DNA of 64,000 nucleotides, taken from Lysobacterales bacterium (GTDB taxonomy: Bacteria > Pseudomonadota > Gammaproteobacteria > Xanthomonadales > Xanthomonadaceae). Shown here piece after piece: positions 25,144 through 32,286 of this stretch. The position numbers and the translations under genes were made by a program. How positions within the stretch are numbered: position 1 is the first letter of the stretch; every line of letters starts with the position of its first letter. The notes beneath the pieces were generated by a model. The model had not been told where the DNA came from. It saw only the letters and a list, made by a program, of their open reading frames with translations, and made no database searches. The stretch lies in NCBI GenBank assembly GCA_017302135.1, contig JAFLDZ010000020.1:1-64000 (forward strand), in the 5' to 3' direction.

Positions 25144-25992
25144 ATGCGCCGTCTGCTGATCCTCTGCTTGCTGCTTGTCTGCAGTTCTGTCGTCTCCGCC
25201 GGGAATGGTCCGGGCGCTGTCCGCAAACAGGTCGAGTCCGCCCTCTACGTCACCGGGACCATCGACATCACGCCAGCGGGCGACGTCGTCGCCCATACGC
25301 TCGATCAGCAGGAAAAGTTGCCGAAAGGCATCGTCGACATGGCTGCCCGACTGTTGCCGCAGTGGAAGTTCGAGCCTGTCGCATTGCAGGACAAGGCCAT
25401 CAGCCGATCGAAGATGTCTCTGCTGTTTGTCGGCAGGAAACTCGACGACGGCAACTATTCGGTCGAATTGCGCAGCGCCGCCTTCAGCGGTACCAATCCG
25501 GAAGAGTCGGTCACCATCGATCCAAGAGGCCAGAAAAAACCTATTTATCCGATCGGGCTCGTCGATGCGGGGATTTCGGGCACGGTGTTTCTGATCGTGA
25601 AGATCGGCCGCGACGGCAAGGTCATCAATGTCGACGCCAGCCACGTCAATCTGCACGTGATCGGCAGCGCATCGCAGATGAATCAGTGGCGAAAGGCGCT
25701 CGCGCGGAACAGCATCGCTGTCGCCAGGCAATGGACATTCGTACCGCCGAAATCGGGACCAGCAGCGGATAAACCCTATTGGCTCGGCACGCTGCCGTTC
25801 GATTTTTACATCGAGGGACAGGAACCACCCGTCTACGGCAAATGGCGAACCTATGTCGCGGGGCCGAAAGCGTTGATCCCGTGGGAGAACGAGAAGCTGA
25901 TCGCCGAAGGCAGCACCGACGCGCTCACGCCGAATACCTTCCACACGGCAGGCAGCGGCCGCCGCCTGCTTACGCCGCTGGCGGGCGGCTGA
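25144..25992 (+). CDS. Secreted protein with TonB C-terminal-like domain
   Basis: Encodes 282 residues: signal peptide (1-20, VVSAG), an unrecognised first half that itself looks like a degenerate TonB-C repeat (GTIDITPAGDVVAHTLDQ ... WKFEPVA), and a second half with KPIYPIGLVDAGISGTVFL followed by IVKIGRDGKVINVDA and QWTFVPP. That is the Y-P-x(n)-G-x-V-x-(6)-DG-x-V pattern of TonB C-terminal domains. It has no N-terminal membrane anchor or Pro-rich spacer, so it is not an energy-transducing TonB. Free TonB-C-like proteins of this sort are common in Lysobacteraceae and unassigned. The start at the second ATG (25144) gives a proper signal peptide. Confidence 0.65.
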   Translation: MRRLLILCLLLVCSSVVSAGNGPGAVRKQVESALYVTGTIDITPAGDVVAHTLDQQEKLPKGIVDMAARLLPQWKFEPVALQDKAISRSKMSLLFVGRKLDDGNYSVELRSAAFSGTNPEESVTIDPRGQKKPIYPIGLVDAGISGTVFLIVKIGRDGKVINVDASHVNLHVIGSASQMNQWRKALARNSIAVARQWTFVPPKSGPAADKPYWLGTLPFDFYIEGQEPPVYGKWRTYVAGPKALIPWENEKLIAEGSTDALTPNTFHTAGSGRRLLTPLAGG

Positions 25993-25999
25993 TCGAAGT

Positions 26000-26716
26000 T
26001 CAACCCGCAGGGGCGTTGCCGAGACTTTCCAGCGCCAGCGTCACCATCCGCGCCAGGCCCTGTTCGCGTTCGGCGGCGGGCATGTGTTCGTCGCGATCCA
26101 GATGGTCGCTCACGGTCATCACCGACAGGCACTGCAGGCCCTCGCGCATCGCCAGGCCATAAAGTCCGGCGGATTCCATATCGATGCCGACGATGTTGTG
26201 ACGACGCAGGTGCGTGAGCAGGTCGGCATCGCCATCGTAGAAACAGTCGGTGCTGAAGATGTGGGCGACGCGAACGGCGACGTTCTGTCGCGCGGCGGTG
26301 TCGACCACCGCTTTCATCAGCGCGAAATCGGCGCAGGCGGCGAGATCGTGATCGCCGAAATGCAGACGGTTGAAGCGCGAGTCGGTGCTGGCCGATTGCG
26401 CCAGCAGCAGATCGCCCAGCGCGACTTCGCCGACGCCGCCGCAGGTGCCGATGCGCACGATCCGGCGCACGCCGTAGACCCGCGCCAGTTCGGTGGCGTA
26501 GATCGCGCTGGACGGAATGCCCATGCCGCTGCCCATCACCGACATGCGCTGCCCGCGATAACGGCCGGTGTAGCCGAGCATGTTGCGACGCGCGTTGAAC
26601 TCCACCGCATCGTCCAGGAATGTAAGGGCGATATGCCGCGCCCGCAGCGGGTCGCCTGGAAACAGGACGGTGTCGGCGATGGCGCCGGGTTCGGCATCGA
26701 TATGCGGTGTGCTCAT
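26000..26716 (-). CDS. deoD: Purine nucleoside phosphorylase DeoD
   Basis: Cytoplasmic hexameric enzyme that phosphorolyses purine (deoxy)nucleosides to base and (deoxy)ribose-1-phosphate. The 238 residues match the DeoD family throughout: STPHIDAEPGAIADTVLFPGDPLRA at the N-terminus, SVMGSGMGIPSSAIY, RIGTCGGVGEVALGD (phosphate and nucleoside site), GIDMESAGLYGLA, and the catalytic Asp in TVSDHLD. Last gene of deoC-deoB-deoD, overlapping deoB by ATGA. It is convergent with the TonB-C-like gene, seven bases away. Confidence 0.95.
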   Translation of the reverse strand: MSTPHIDAEPGAIADTVLFPGDPLRARHIALTFLDDAVEFNARRNMLGYTGRYRGQRMSVMGSGMGIPSSAIYATELARVYGVRRIVRIGTCGGVGEVALGDLLLAQSASTDSRFNRLHFGDHDLAACADFALMKAVVDTAARQNVAVRVAHIFSTDCFYDGDADLLTHLRRHNIVGIDMESAGLYGLAMREGLQCLSVMTVSDHLDRDEHMPAAEREQGLARMVTLALESLGNAPAG

Positions 26717-27945
26717 GGGCGTTCGGAACCGTGCGCGACAGTGTCGGTGAGAAAGCAGCGACCCGCCGCGAGCGGCGGCAGACCGAGATGGGTGGCGAAG
26801 CCCTGGCCGATATCGGCGAAGGACTCGCGGCGGCCGACGCAGCGCGCGCGCAGCGTCGGGCTCCAGGCCAACAGCGGTATGGTTTCGCGGGTGTGGTCGC
26901 TGCCCGGCCAGGTCGGGTCGCAGCCGTGATCGGCGCTGAGCACCAGCAGATCCTCTCGACCCAGCGCGCGCAGCAGCTCGGGCAGGCGTGCATCGAACGC
27001 TTCCAGCGCCGCGCCATAGCCGAGCGCATCGCGACGGTGCCCGTAGACGCTGTCGAAGTCGACGAAATTGGTGGCGATCAGCGCACCGTCGCCGGCCTGC
27101 GCGAGCGCATCGAGGGTCGCGTCGAACAGCGCGTCATGACCGTAAGCGGGCAACGTCCGCGACACGCCGCGATGCGCGAAGATGTCGCCGATCTTGCCGA
27201 CCGCGATGGTCTCACCCCCTGCGGCCTGCACGGCGTCGAACAGGGTCGGCGCGGGCGGCGGCAATGCATAGTCGCGGCGATGCCCGGTGCGGACGAAGCC
27301 GGCCTCCGGCGTGCCGACGAAAGGCCGGGCGATGACCCGGCCGATGTCGTACGGCGCCAGCAGGCGTCGCGCGATGATGCACACCTCGTACAGTCGCTGC
27401 AGTCCGAACGCTGTCTCGTGCGCGGCGATCTGCAGCACCGAGTCGGCCGAGGTGTAGACGATGGGTTTGCCGCTGGCCATGTGTTCCGCGCCGAGCCGGG
27501 CGATGATCTCGGTGCCGGAAGCGTGACAGTCGCCAAGCACGCCGGGCAGGCCGGCTTCATCGATCAAGGCATGCAGCAATGCGGGCGGAAAGCTGTGGTC
27601 GAGATCCGGGAACAGCCCGAACGCGCGGTCGAGCACGACGCCTGCGGTTTCCCAGTGCCCCGACGGCGTGTCCTTCCCGCAGGCGCGTTCGACGGCATAG
27701 CCCCAGCAGCTGTCGGGCACCGGCAGATCGCTGAACCCGGCCGCAGGCCGGCCACGCGCCAGGGCATGCGCCTGCGGCAGACCGAGGCGTGTGAGTGTCG
27801 GCAGCCGCAGCGGACCGCGCGGCGCTTCCGCACAGGCGGCGGCGATGTGGCCGAAGGTGTCGGCGCCCGCATCGCCGTAGGCAGCGGCATCGGGCGCCGC
27901 GCCCAGGCCCAGCGAATCCATCACCACCCAGAGCGCGCGGCTCAC
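26713..27945 (-). CDS. deoB: Phosphopentomutase DeoB
   Basis: Interconverts (deoxy)ribose-1-phosphate and -5-phosphate, linking DeoD to DeoC. The 410 residues have alkaline-phosphatase-fold features: ALWVVMDSLGLGAAPDA at the N-terminus (metal Asp), SGHWETAGV with the residues around the phosphorylated threonine, and the C-terminal metal cluster VDFDSVYGHRRD and VLSADHGCDPTWPGSDHTRE. The N-terminal homology begins at a GTG (27945); no ATG fits, so I use the GTG. The deoC stop lies 43 bases upstream. Confidence 0.93.
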   Translation of the reverse strand: MSRALWVVMDSLGLGAAPDAAAYGDAGADTFGHIAAACAEAPRGPLRLPTLTRLGLPQAHALARGRPAAGFSDLPVPDSCWGYAVERACGKDTPSGHWETAGVVLDRAFGLFPDLDHSFPPALLHALIDEAGLPGVLGDCHASGTEIIARLGAEHMASGKPIVYTSADSVLQIAAHETAFGLQRLYEVCIIARRLLAPYDIGRVIARPFVGTPEAGFVRTGHRRDYALPPPAPTLFDAVQAAGGETIAVGKIGDIFAHRGVSRTLPAYGHDALFDATLDALAQAGDGALIATNFVDFDSVYGHRRDALGYGAALEAFDARLPELLRALGREDLLVLSADHGCDPTWPGSDHTRETIPLLAWSPTLRARCVGRRESFADIGQGFATHLGLPPLAAGRCFLTDTVAHGSERP

Positions 27946-27988
27946 GGCTGCGCGTCCCGGGTTATCCACCGGATCATCGCGACCGGGT

Positions 27989-28741
27989 TCATGCTGCTGC
28001 CGCCAGCACCGCAGCGAGTTCGTCGAACAAAGCGCTGGCGCCGATGCGGAAGCGCTGGGGCGATATCCAGTCCGCGCCGAGTCGCGCATCGGCCAGTTCG
28101 AGATAGTCCGCTGCCGCCGCGAGCGTGCGGATGCCGCCTGCGGCCTTGAATCCGCAGCGCCCACCGGCCGCCGCGATCTCGTCGAGCATGATCGCCGCCG
28201 CTTCCGGCGTGGCGTTGATGCTGACTTTGCCGGTCGAGGTCTTCAGGAAATCGACACCCGCATCGAGCCCGATACGGCAGGCCTCGCGGATGCGTTCGGG
28301 CGTGGCCAGTTCGCCGCTTTCAATGATCAGCTTCAACAGCACGCCATCGCCGCAGGCTGCGCGACAGGCATCGACGCAGAGACGCGCCAGCGCCGCATCG
28401 CCCGCAAGCAGCGCACGGTACGGCAGCACCATGTCGATCTCATCGGCGCCTGCGGCGATCGCGCGCCGGGTTTCGCGCGCGATCCGCGCGGCGTCGCTGC
28501 CGCCATCGGGGAAATTCACCACCGTCGCAACCTTCGTAGACGTGTCGCCGAGGGCTTCGCGCACCGTGGTGACGTGTTCTGGATACACGCACAGCGCCGC
28601 CGGCAGGCCGGACGGCAGCCGCGCGCGGGCGCACAGCGCGCGGATCGCTTCAGGGGTGTCGTCCTCGCCGAGGCTGGTCAGATCGAGCAGCGGCAGCAGA
28701 AGCGCGGCCAGCGTGGAAGTCGAAATCGGGTTTGCGGACAC
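27989..28741 (-). CDS. deoC: Deoxyribose-phosphate aldolase DeoC
   Basis: Cleaves 2-deoxyribose-5-phosphate to glyceraldehyde-3-phosphate and acetaldehyde. In the 250 residues the Schiff-base lysine is in FLKTSTGK. The proton-relay region is EIDMVLPYRALLAGD, and GRCGFKAAGGIRT holds the second catalytic lysine. The N-terminal LLDLTSLGEDDTPEAI aligns with the D-x-T-L-x(4)-T start of the family. The start is GTG 28741, preceded by a GAGG SD. It lies 113 bases after rtcA on the same strand. I see no clear terminator between them, so RtcR-driven read-through into the deo genes is possible. Confidence 0.93.
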   Translation of the reverse strand: MSANPISTSTLAALLLPLLDLTSLGEDDTPEAIRALCARARLPSGLPAALCVYPEHVTTVREALGDTSTKVATVVNFPDGGSDAARIARETRRAIAAGADEIDMVLPYRALLAGDAALARLCVDACRAACGDGVLLKLIIESGELATPERIREACRIGLDAGVDFLKTSTGKVSINATPEAAAIMLDEIAAAGGRCGFKAAGGIRTLAAAADYLELADARLGADWISPQRFRIGASALFDELAAVLAAAA

Positions 28742-28854
28742 GGGGCGACCTCGACAGCGGCGATCTGCGGAAGCGCCAGCGTAGGGAGGACGACCGTCCA
28801 CCGCCTTGACCTGCGGCAAAACCTGCGCAGGAAATACTTGGCCCGAGTGCCGCC

Positions 28855-29874
28855 TCAGCCGGCGATGGCGACCTTCCACGCGCCGGTACCGGTCTGCATC
28901 CAGTCGATATCCACCGGCAGGAATTTCTCGATCAGCCGCGCGTTGCTGCGCAGGTGATCGCTGATCGCGGGTACGGTGAAGCTTCCGCCGCCGGCCAACG
29001 CCACCGGCAGCAGCAGCTGGTCGGACAGGTGCTCGTCGACGCAGGCGTCGCTGCGCAGATAGATGTCGGCCTCGTCGGCCAGACGCTCCGCGACCTTTTC
29101 CGAACTCACGCCGCGCTCGCCGTGGCCGGTGAAGGTTTCGGCATGATGCTCGTGACGCACGCGCAGCAGCAATGCATTTCCGGGACCGATCGACGGCCGT
29201 ACCTGACGCAGGTGCAACGCAGTTGCGGGCAGCGCAAAACGCGCGGCGAGCGTCTGCAGTTCGCGCTGACCGATGCTCGACGAAAGCCCCGACATCAACG
29301 CGACCGCTTCGATCGACTGCAGCGCACCGCGTTCGATGAATTCCGCGCGCTGCAGCGTCGCCGCCGGATTCACGGCCGCATGCAGGAGGCCGCCTCCTGC
29401 GGGAAAGAAGCCCGGGCGTTCGAGTTCGATCGATGCGTCGATGCCGATCCGTTTCAGTGCGGGCAAATAGGCGTCGGCGATGAAATCCGCGCTCGGCGCC
29501 AGCGGATTGTGGGTGCCGCCTTCCAGACGCAGACGCGACGGCGCATCGCAGCGCCACAGTGGCGGCAGCAGGGTCTGCAGCACCAGCATCGCGGAACCGG
29601 CGCTGCCGGTGGCGAAGGCGTAGTCGCCCGGCAATACCGCACCGGGCTCGAAGCGCAGCGTGGTCGCACCGAGTGCGGCGCCGTGCATGCAGGCGTTGCC
29701 GATCCGCGCTGCGGCGTTCACCGCAGTGAGATGCTGACGCATCAGCCCAGGACGCGAACGCTTCGCGCGGATCTGCTGCATCGTGAAGCCGATACCGGTG
29801 CACAGGCTGAGGCTCAGCGCGGTGCGCAGCAGCTGGCCGCCACCGGCGGAGCCGTCGATTTCGATCATGTCCAT
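28855..29874 (-). CDS. rtcA: RNA 3'-terminal phosphate cyclase RtcA
   Basis: ATP-dependent enzyme that converts RNA 3'-phosphate ends to 2',3'-cyclic phosphates, the form RtcB-type ligation can use. The 339 residues include IEIDGSAGGGQLLRTALSLSLCTG, the conserved AKRSRPGLMRQHLTAV and GGTHNPLAPSADF. Near the C-terminus HLSDQLLLPVALAGGGSFTV and SDHLRSN follow, the latter with the histidine that is adenylylated in the family. An ATG at 29904 would add ten residues; I prefer 29874 because conserved sequence begins there. It lies directly downstream of rtcB, separated by a strong hairpin (29910-29935). Confidence 0.94.
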   Translation of the reverse strand: MDMIEIDGSAGGGQLLRTALSLSLCTGIGFTMQQIRAKRSRPGLMRQHLTAVNAAARIGNACMHGAALGATTLRFEPGAVLPGDYAFATGSAGSAMLVLQTLLPPLWRCDAPSRLRLEGGTHNPLAPSADFIADAYLPALKRIGIDASIELERPGFFPAGGGLLHAAVNPAATLQRAEFIERGALQSIEAVALMSGLSSSIGQRELQTLAARFALPATALHLRQVRPSIGPGNALLLRVRHEHHAETFTGHGERGVSSEKVAERLADEADIYLRSDACVDEHLSDQLLLPVALAGGGSFTVPAISDHLRSNARLIEKFLPVDIDWMQTGTGAWKVAIAG

Positions 29875-29909
29875 CGTCTGTCTTCTGTCATGGGGCTCTG
29901 TCATGAAGC

Positions 29910-29935
29910 CCGGGCGGACATCGCTGTCCGCCCGG
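29910..29935 (-). other. Strong hairpin between rtcB and rtcA
   Basis: CCGGGCGGACA pairs perfectly with TGTCCGCCCGG across a 4-base loop (11 bp). No T tract follows on the minus strand, so it is not a standard terminator. It may be a stabilising or processing stem, or a control on rtcA translation, whose start lies about 35 bases beyond. Confidence 0.7.
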
Positions 29936-29964
29936 TTCGATCGTCGTGTCGGCGCGTGTCGGAC

Positions 29965-31191
29965 TCAGCCCTTCACGCACACCACCTGCCGCAAGGTATG
30001 CACGATCTCGACCAGATCCTTCTGCGCCTCCATCACCGCATCGATCGACTTGTACGCGGCCGGCGATTCGTCGACCACATCCGCGTCCTTGCGGCATTCC
30101 ACGTGCGCGGTGGCGGCGATGTGATCGTCCAGGCTGATCATTTTCTTCGCCTGGGTGCGGCTCATCACGCGGCCGGCGCCGTGGCTGCAACTGCAGAAAC
30201 TGTCCTCGTTGCCGAGACCGCGCACGATGAAACTCTTCGCGCCCATGCTGCCCGGGATGATACCCAGCTCGCCCTTGCGCGCGCTCACCGCGCCCTTGCG
30301 GGTCACCAGCACGTTCTTGCCGAAGTGGTGCTCGCGGTTGACGTAGTTGTGGTGGCAGTTCACCGCCTCGGCCTGGGCCTCGAACGGCTTGGCGATGGCC
30401 TTGCGCATCGCTTCCACCACGTGACGCATCATGATCTCGCGGTTGATGCGCGCATAACGCTGCGCCCAGTCGACCGCGAACACGTAATCGCCGTAGTACT
30501 GGCTGCCTTCGGGCAGATACGCGAGATCCTGATCGGGTAGATTGATCATCCAGCGACGCATTTCCTCCTTGGCCAGGGTGATGAAATGCGTACCGATGGC
30601 ATTGCCGACGCCGCGCGATCCGGAGTGCAGCATGAACCACACGCGCTGGTCTTCATCGAGGCAGATCTCGATGAAGTGGTTGCCGGTGCCGAGCGTGCCG
30701 AGATGCTTGAGGTTGTTGGTGTTCTTCAGGCGCGGATGGCGCTCGCAGATCTTCTCGAAATCGGCGACCAGCTGCGACCAGCCTTCGACAGCGAGCGCAG
30801 GCGCGTTCTCCCACGCGCCCTTGTCGCGTGCGTGGCGCTCGGCGGTACGCCCGTGCGGGACCGCGCGCTCGATCGCGCTGCGGATCGCAGACAGGTTGTC
30901 CGGCAGATCGCTCGCGACCAGCGTGGTGCGCGCCGCGATCATGCCGCAGCCGATGTCCACGCCCACCGCCGCCGGCACGATCGCGCCGATGGTCGGCACC
31001 ACCGAACCCACGGTCGCGCCCTTGCCCAGATGCACGTCGGGCATCACTGCGATCCAGCGATGGATGAAGGGCAGCTTGGCGATGTTCTGCAGCTGCTTGC
31101 GCGCTTCGTCTTCCAGCGGCACGCCGCGGGTCCAGAGCTTGATCGGCACTGCGCCCTGTTCCTGGATGACATCGTAGTGGTGGGTGGTCAT
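29965..31191 (-). CDS. rtcB: RNA-splicing ligase RtcB
   Basis: GTP- and Mn2+-dependent ligase that joins 2',3'-cyclic phosphate or 3'-phosphate RNA ends to 5'-OH ends. The 408 residues carry all active-site motifs: MPDVHLGKGATVGSV, VGVDIGCGM (metal Cys), GTLGTGNHFIEI, HSGSRG, NCHHNY, GIIPGSMG, and SHGAGRVMSR, whose histidine forms the GMP intermediate. The ATG at 31191 starts the conserved region; frames further upstream overlap the last Y-RNA-like remnant. The gene follows rsr and the Y-RNA units on the same strand, the order rsr-Y RNA-rtcBA known from Salmonella. Confidence 0.96.
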   Translation of the reverse strand: MTTHHYDVIQEQGAVPIKLWTRGVPLEDEARKQLQNIAKLPFIHRWIAVMPDVHLGKGATVGSVVPTIGAIVPAAVGVDIGCGMIAARTTLVASDLPDNLSAIRSAIERAVPHGRTAERHARDKGAWENAPALAVEGWSQLVADFEKICERHPRLKNTNNLKHLGTLGTGNHFIEICLDEDQRVWFMLHSGSRGVGNAIGTHFITLAKEEMRRWMINLPDQDLAYLPEGSQYYGDYVFAVDWAQRYARINREIMMRHVVEAMRKAIAKPFEAQAEAVNCHHNYVNREHHFGKNVLVTRKGAVSARKGELGIIPGSMGAKSFIVRGLGNEDSFCSCSHGAGRVMSRTQAKKMISLDDHIAATAHVECRKDADVVDESPAAYKSIDAVMEAQKDLVEIVHTLRQVVCVKG

Positions 31192-31234
31192 GGTGAATTC
31201 TCGCATGTGGACATGCATCTAAGAGAGGTGCGGC

Positions 31235-31345
31235 GACGAGGATGGCGGGACTCTGCGAAGCGGCGCTTCCGCTACGACGCAGTGGGACTTGAACCGGCCC
31301 GAGGGAAAAATCAAGCTGCGGCACGAGTGATGCCGCGCCTGCGGC
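31235..31345 (-). ncRNA. Degenerate Y-RNA-like unit D (T arm without D arm)
   Basis: A T-arm-like sequence (31282-31298, GGUUCAAGUCC core) is preceded on the minus strand by a GCCGCAGGCGCGGC hairpin (31332-31345). Both elements match the 5' half of unit B (T arm 31980-31996, identical hairpin 32029-32042). The acceptor-like hairpin and D arm that should follow are missing; instead there is an imperfect hairpin near 31255-31275. I read this as a decayed copy, possibly still part of the rtcB leader. Confidence 0.5.
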
Positions 31346-31373
31346 TGAGGAGGGTGAAGCGTGATGAACAGAT

Positions 31374-31501
31374 CGCCGACCGCGACAACAGTGATGAAAC
31401 ATTTTTCAAGCTCTACCAGACTGAGCTACCGTCTTGCGACGGGCGGGATTCGAACCCGAGACCGTGAAATCCTGTAGTTCCATCGGCATTCGCTGCCGGC
31501 G
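31374..31501 (-). ncRNA. Y-RNA-like unit C with permuted tRNA-like module
   Basis: Read on the minus strand: closing stem (31495-31501 with 31374-31380), then conserved GCGAAUGC (31486-31493) opposite UUGUCGC (31382-31388). An 8-bp inner stem GAUGGAAC/GUUUCAUC (31477-31484 with 31393-31400) follows. Next come a T arm CGGG-UUCGAAU-CCCG (31444-31458), a 5-bp acceptor-like hairpin with a GCAA loop (31429-31442), and a D arm GCUC-AGUCUGGUA-GAGC (31410-31426). The T arm precedes the D arm, so the tRNA mimic is permuted. This matches the design of YrlA-type bacterial Y RNAs: a Ro-binding stem plus a tRNA-like effector module. Confidence 0.82.
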
Positions 31502-31513
31502 AAGGTGAAAAGA

Positions 31514-31843
31514 TCAAGCTTCTTCGATGCAGCGCACCGAGGACGGACGGATGAACGCTTTTTTTCCGGAGTCCATCAGGATCACGAGCATCAGTCCCCA
31601 GTCCCCGAGCGGCGACTGGCCGAGCTTGGGGTCGGTGGTGCCCAGAATCCGGACATCCATGAACTTGCGTCCGTCCGACATGAACAGGTTGTGCCTGCGA
31701 TCCGGAACGATCGTTTCATCGAGGTAAGGCAGCATTTTTTCGCGCGCTTCGCGCTGACGCCTCGCGCTCAGCTTCGACGAAACGATGCCGTAGACGATCA
31801 ACACCAGGATTGCGATGACGATGATGGCCCAGATTTCGGACAT
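31514..31843 (-). CDS. Small single-span membrane protein inside the Y-RNA array
   Basis: Encodes 109 residues. An N-terminal hydrophobic helix (about 4-24, IIVIAILVLIVYGIV) is followed by a basic stretch (SARRQREAREK) and a soluble beta-rich domain (about 38-109). That domain contains PYLDETIVPDRRHNLFMSDG, DVRILGTTDPKLGQ and WGLMLVILMDSGKKAFIRP. The predicted topology puts the domain in the cytoplasm. SD GGAGG lies before ATG 31843. I recognise no family. It lies between Y-RNA-like units B and C on the same strand, so it is likely co-transcribed with rsr and rtcB. It may tie the system to the membrane; that is inference from position only. Confidence 0.72.
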   Translation of the reverse strand: MSEIWAIIVIAILVLIVYGIVSSKLSARRQREAREKMLPYLDETIVPDRRHNLFMSDGRKFMDVRILGTTDPKLGQSPLGDWGLMLVILMDSGKKAFIRPSSVRCIEEA

Positions 31844-31890
31844 GTTGTTGCCTCCATTGCAGCGCATGACTGTGTACTCCCGAGGAGATG

Positions 31891-32062
31891 GCGACGATTC
31901 GAATCAAAGCCATCGGTGATTGCGACAAGAAGTGTGGAAACGTCCTGCTCTAACCGACTGAGCCACCGTCTTACGACGGGCGGGACTCGAACCGGCCCAG
32001 GCAGAATGTTGTCTACGACGGAATCAGTGCCGCGCCTGCGGCCGACACCAATGAATCGTCGC
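31891..32062 (-). ncRNA. Probable Y-RNA-like unit B with permuted tRNA-like module
   Basis: On the minus strand, a T arm (31980-31996) carries one C-C mismatch. It is followed by an acceptor-like hairpin CCGUC-GUAA-GACGG (31966-31979) and a perfect D arm GCUC-AGUCGGUUA-GAGC (31947-31963). The 3' side has UUGUCGC (31922-31928) and then CAAUCACCG. Outer pairing exists between GCGACGAUUC (32053-32062) and GAAUCGUCGC (31891-31900). The 5' GCGAAUGC element is missing, and a GCCGCAGGCGCGGC hairpin (32029-32042) sits in its place. The 3' half nearly repeats unit A, so B may be a divergent copy or pair with A's 5' arm. Confidence 0.68.
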
Positions 32063-32079
32063 TTCGTAAATAAAGCCAT

Positions 32080-32217
32080 CGATGATTGCGACAAGGGTGG
32101 GAAAACATCCTGCTCTATCCAACTGAGCTACCGCCGCACGGATTCGCGGCGGGCGGGACTTGAACCCGCGACCTGGACCGTAATAGGGTGTAGTTTTCCC
32201 TGCATTCGCAATCACCG
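32080..32217 (-). ncRNA. Y-RNA-like unit A (YrlA-type) with permuted tRNA-like module
   Basis: The best-formed unit. A 12-bp closing stem CGGUGAUUGCGA/UCGCAAUCAUCG (32206-32217 with 32080-32091) leads to GCGAAUGC (32202-32209) opposite UUGUCGC (32088-32094). An 8-bp inner stem GGGAAAAC/GUUUUCCC follows (32193-32200 with 32099-32106). Then come T arm GCGGG-UUCAAGU-CCCGC (32153-32169), a 6-bp acceptor-like hairpin (32132-32151) and D arm GCUC-AGUUGGAUA-GAGC (32112-32128). It lies 70 bases after rsr, where Y RNAs are found in other bacteria. The Ro60-like product of rsr should bind the long stem; the tRNA-like module is a probable effector domain. Confidence 0.87.
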
Positions 32218-32246
32218 ACAGCACAACAACAAACACATCTCCCCTT

Positions 32247-32274
32247 GCCCGACCGGCCCCATTGCCGGCCGGGC
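32247..32274 (-). other. Strong hairpin after the rsr stop
   Basis: GCCCGGCCGGC pairs with GCCGGTCGGGC over a small loop (11 bp with one G-U), starting 12 bases after the rsr stop. Only scattered T residues follow. It may protect the rsr mRNA 3' end, or mark a processing or partial termination point that separates rsr from the Y-RNA region. Confidence 0.6.
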
Positions 32275-32286
32275 ATTGAACGACGT

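Noticed and set aside
31374-32217. Canonical tRNA genes
   Set aside because: T and D arms are clear, but the T arm comes first, there is no proper 7-bp acceptor stem with CCA end and no anticodon arm in the usual place. The permuted order and the rsr/rtcBA context fit Y RNAs instead.
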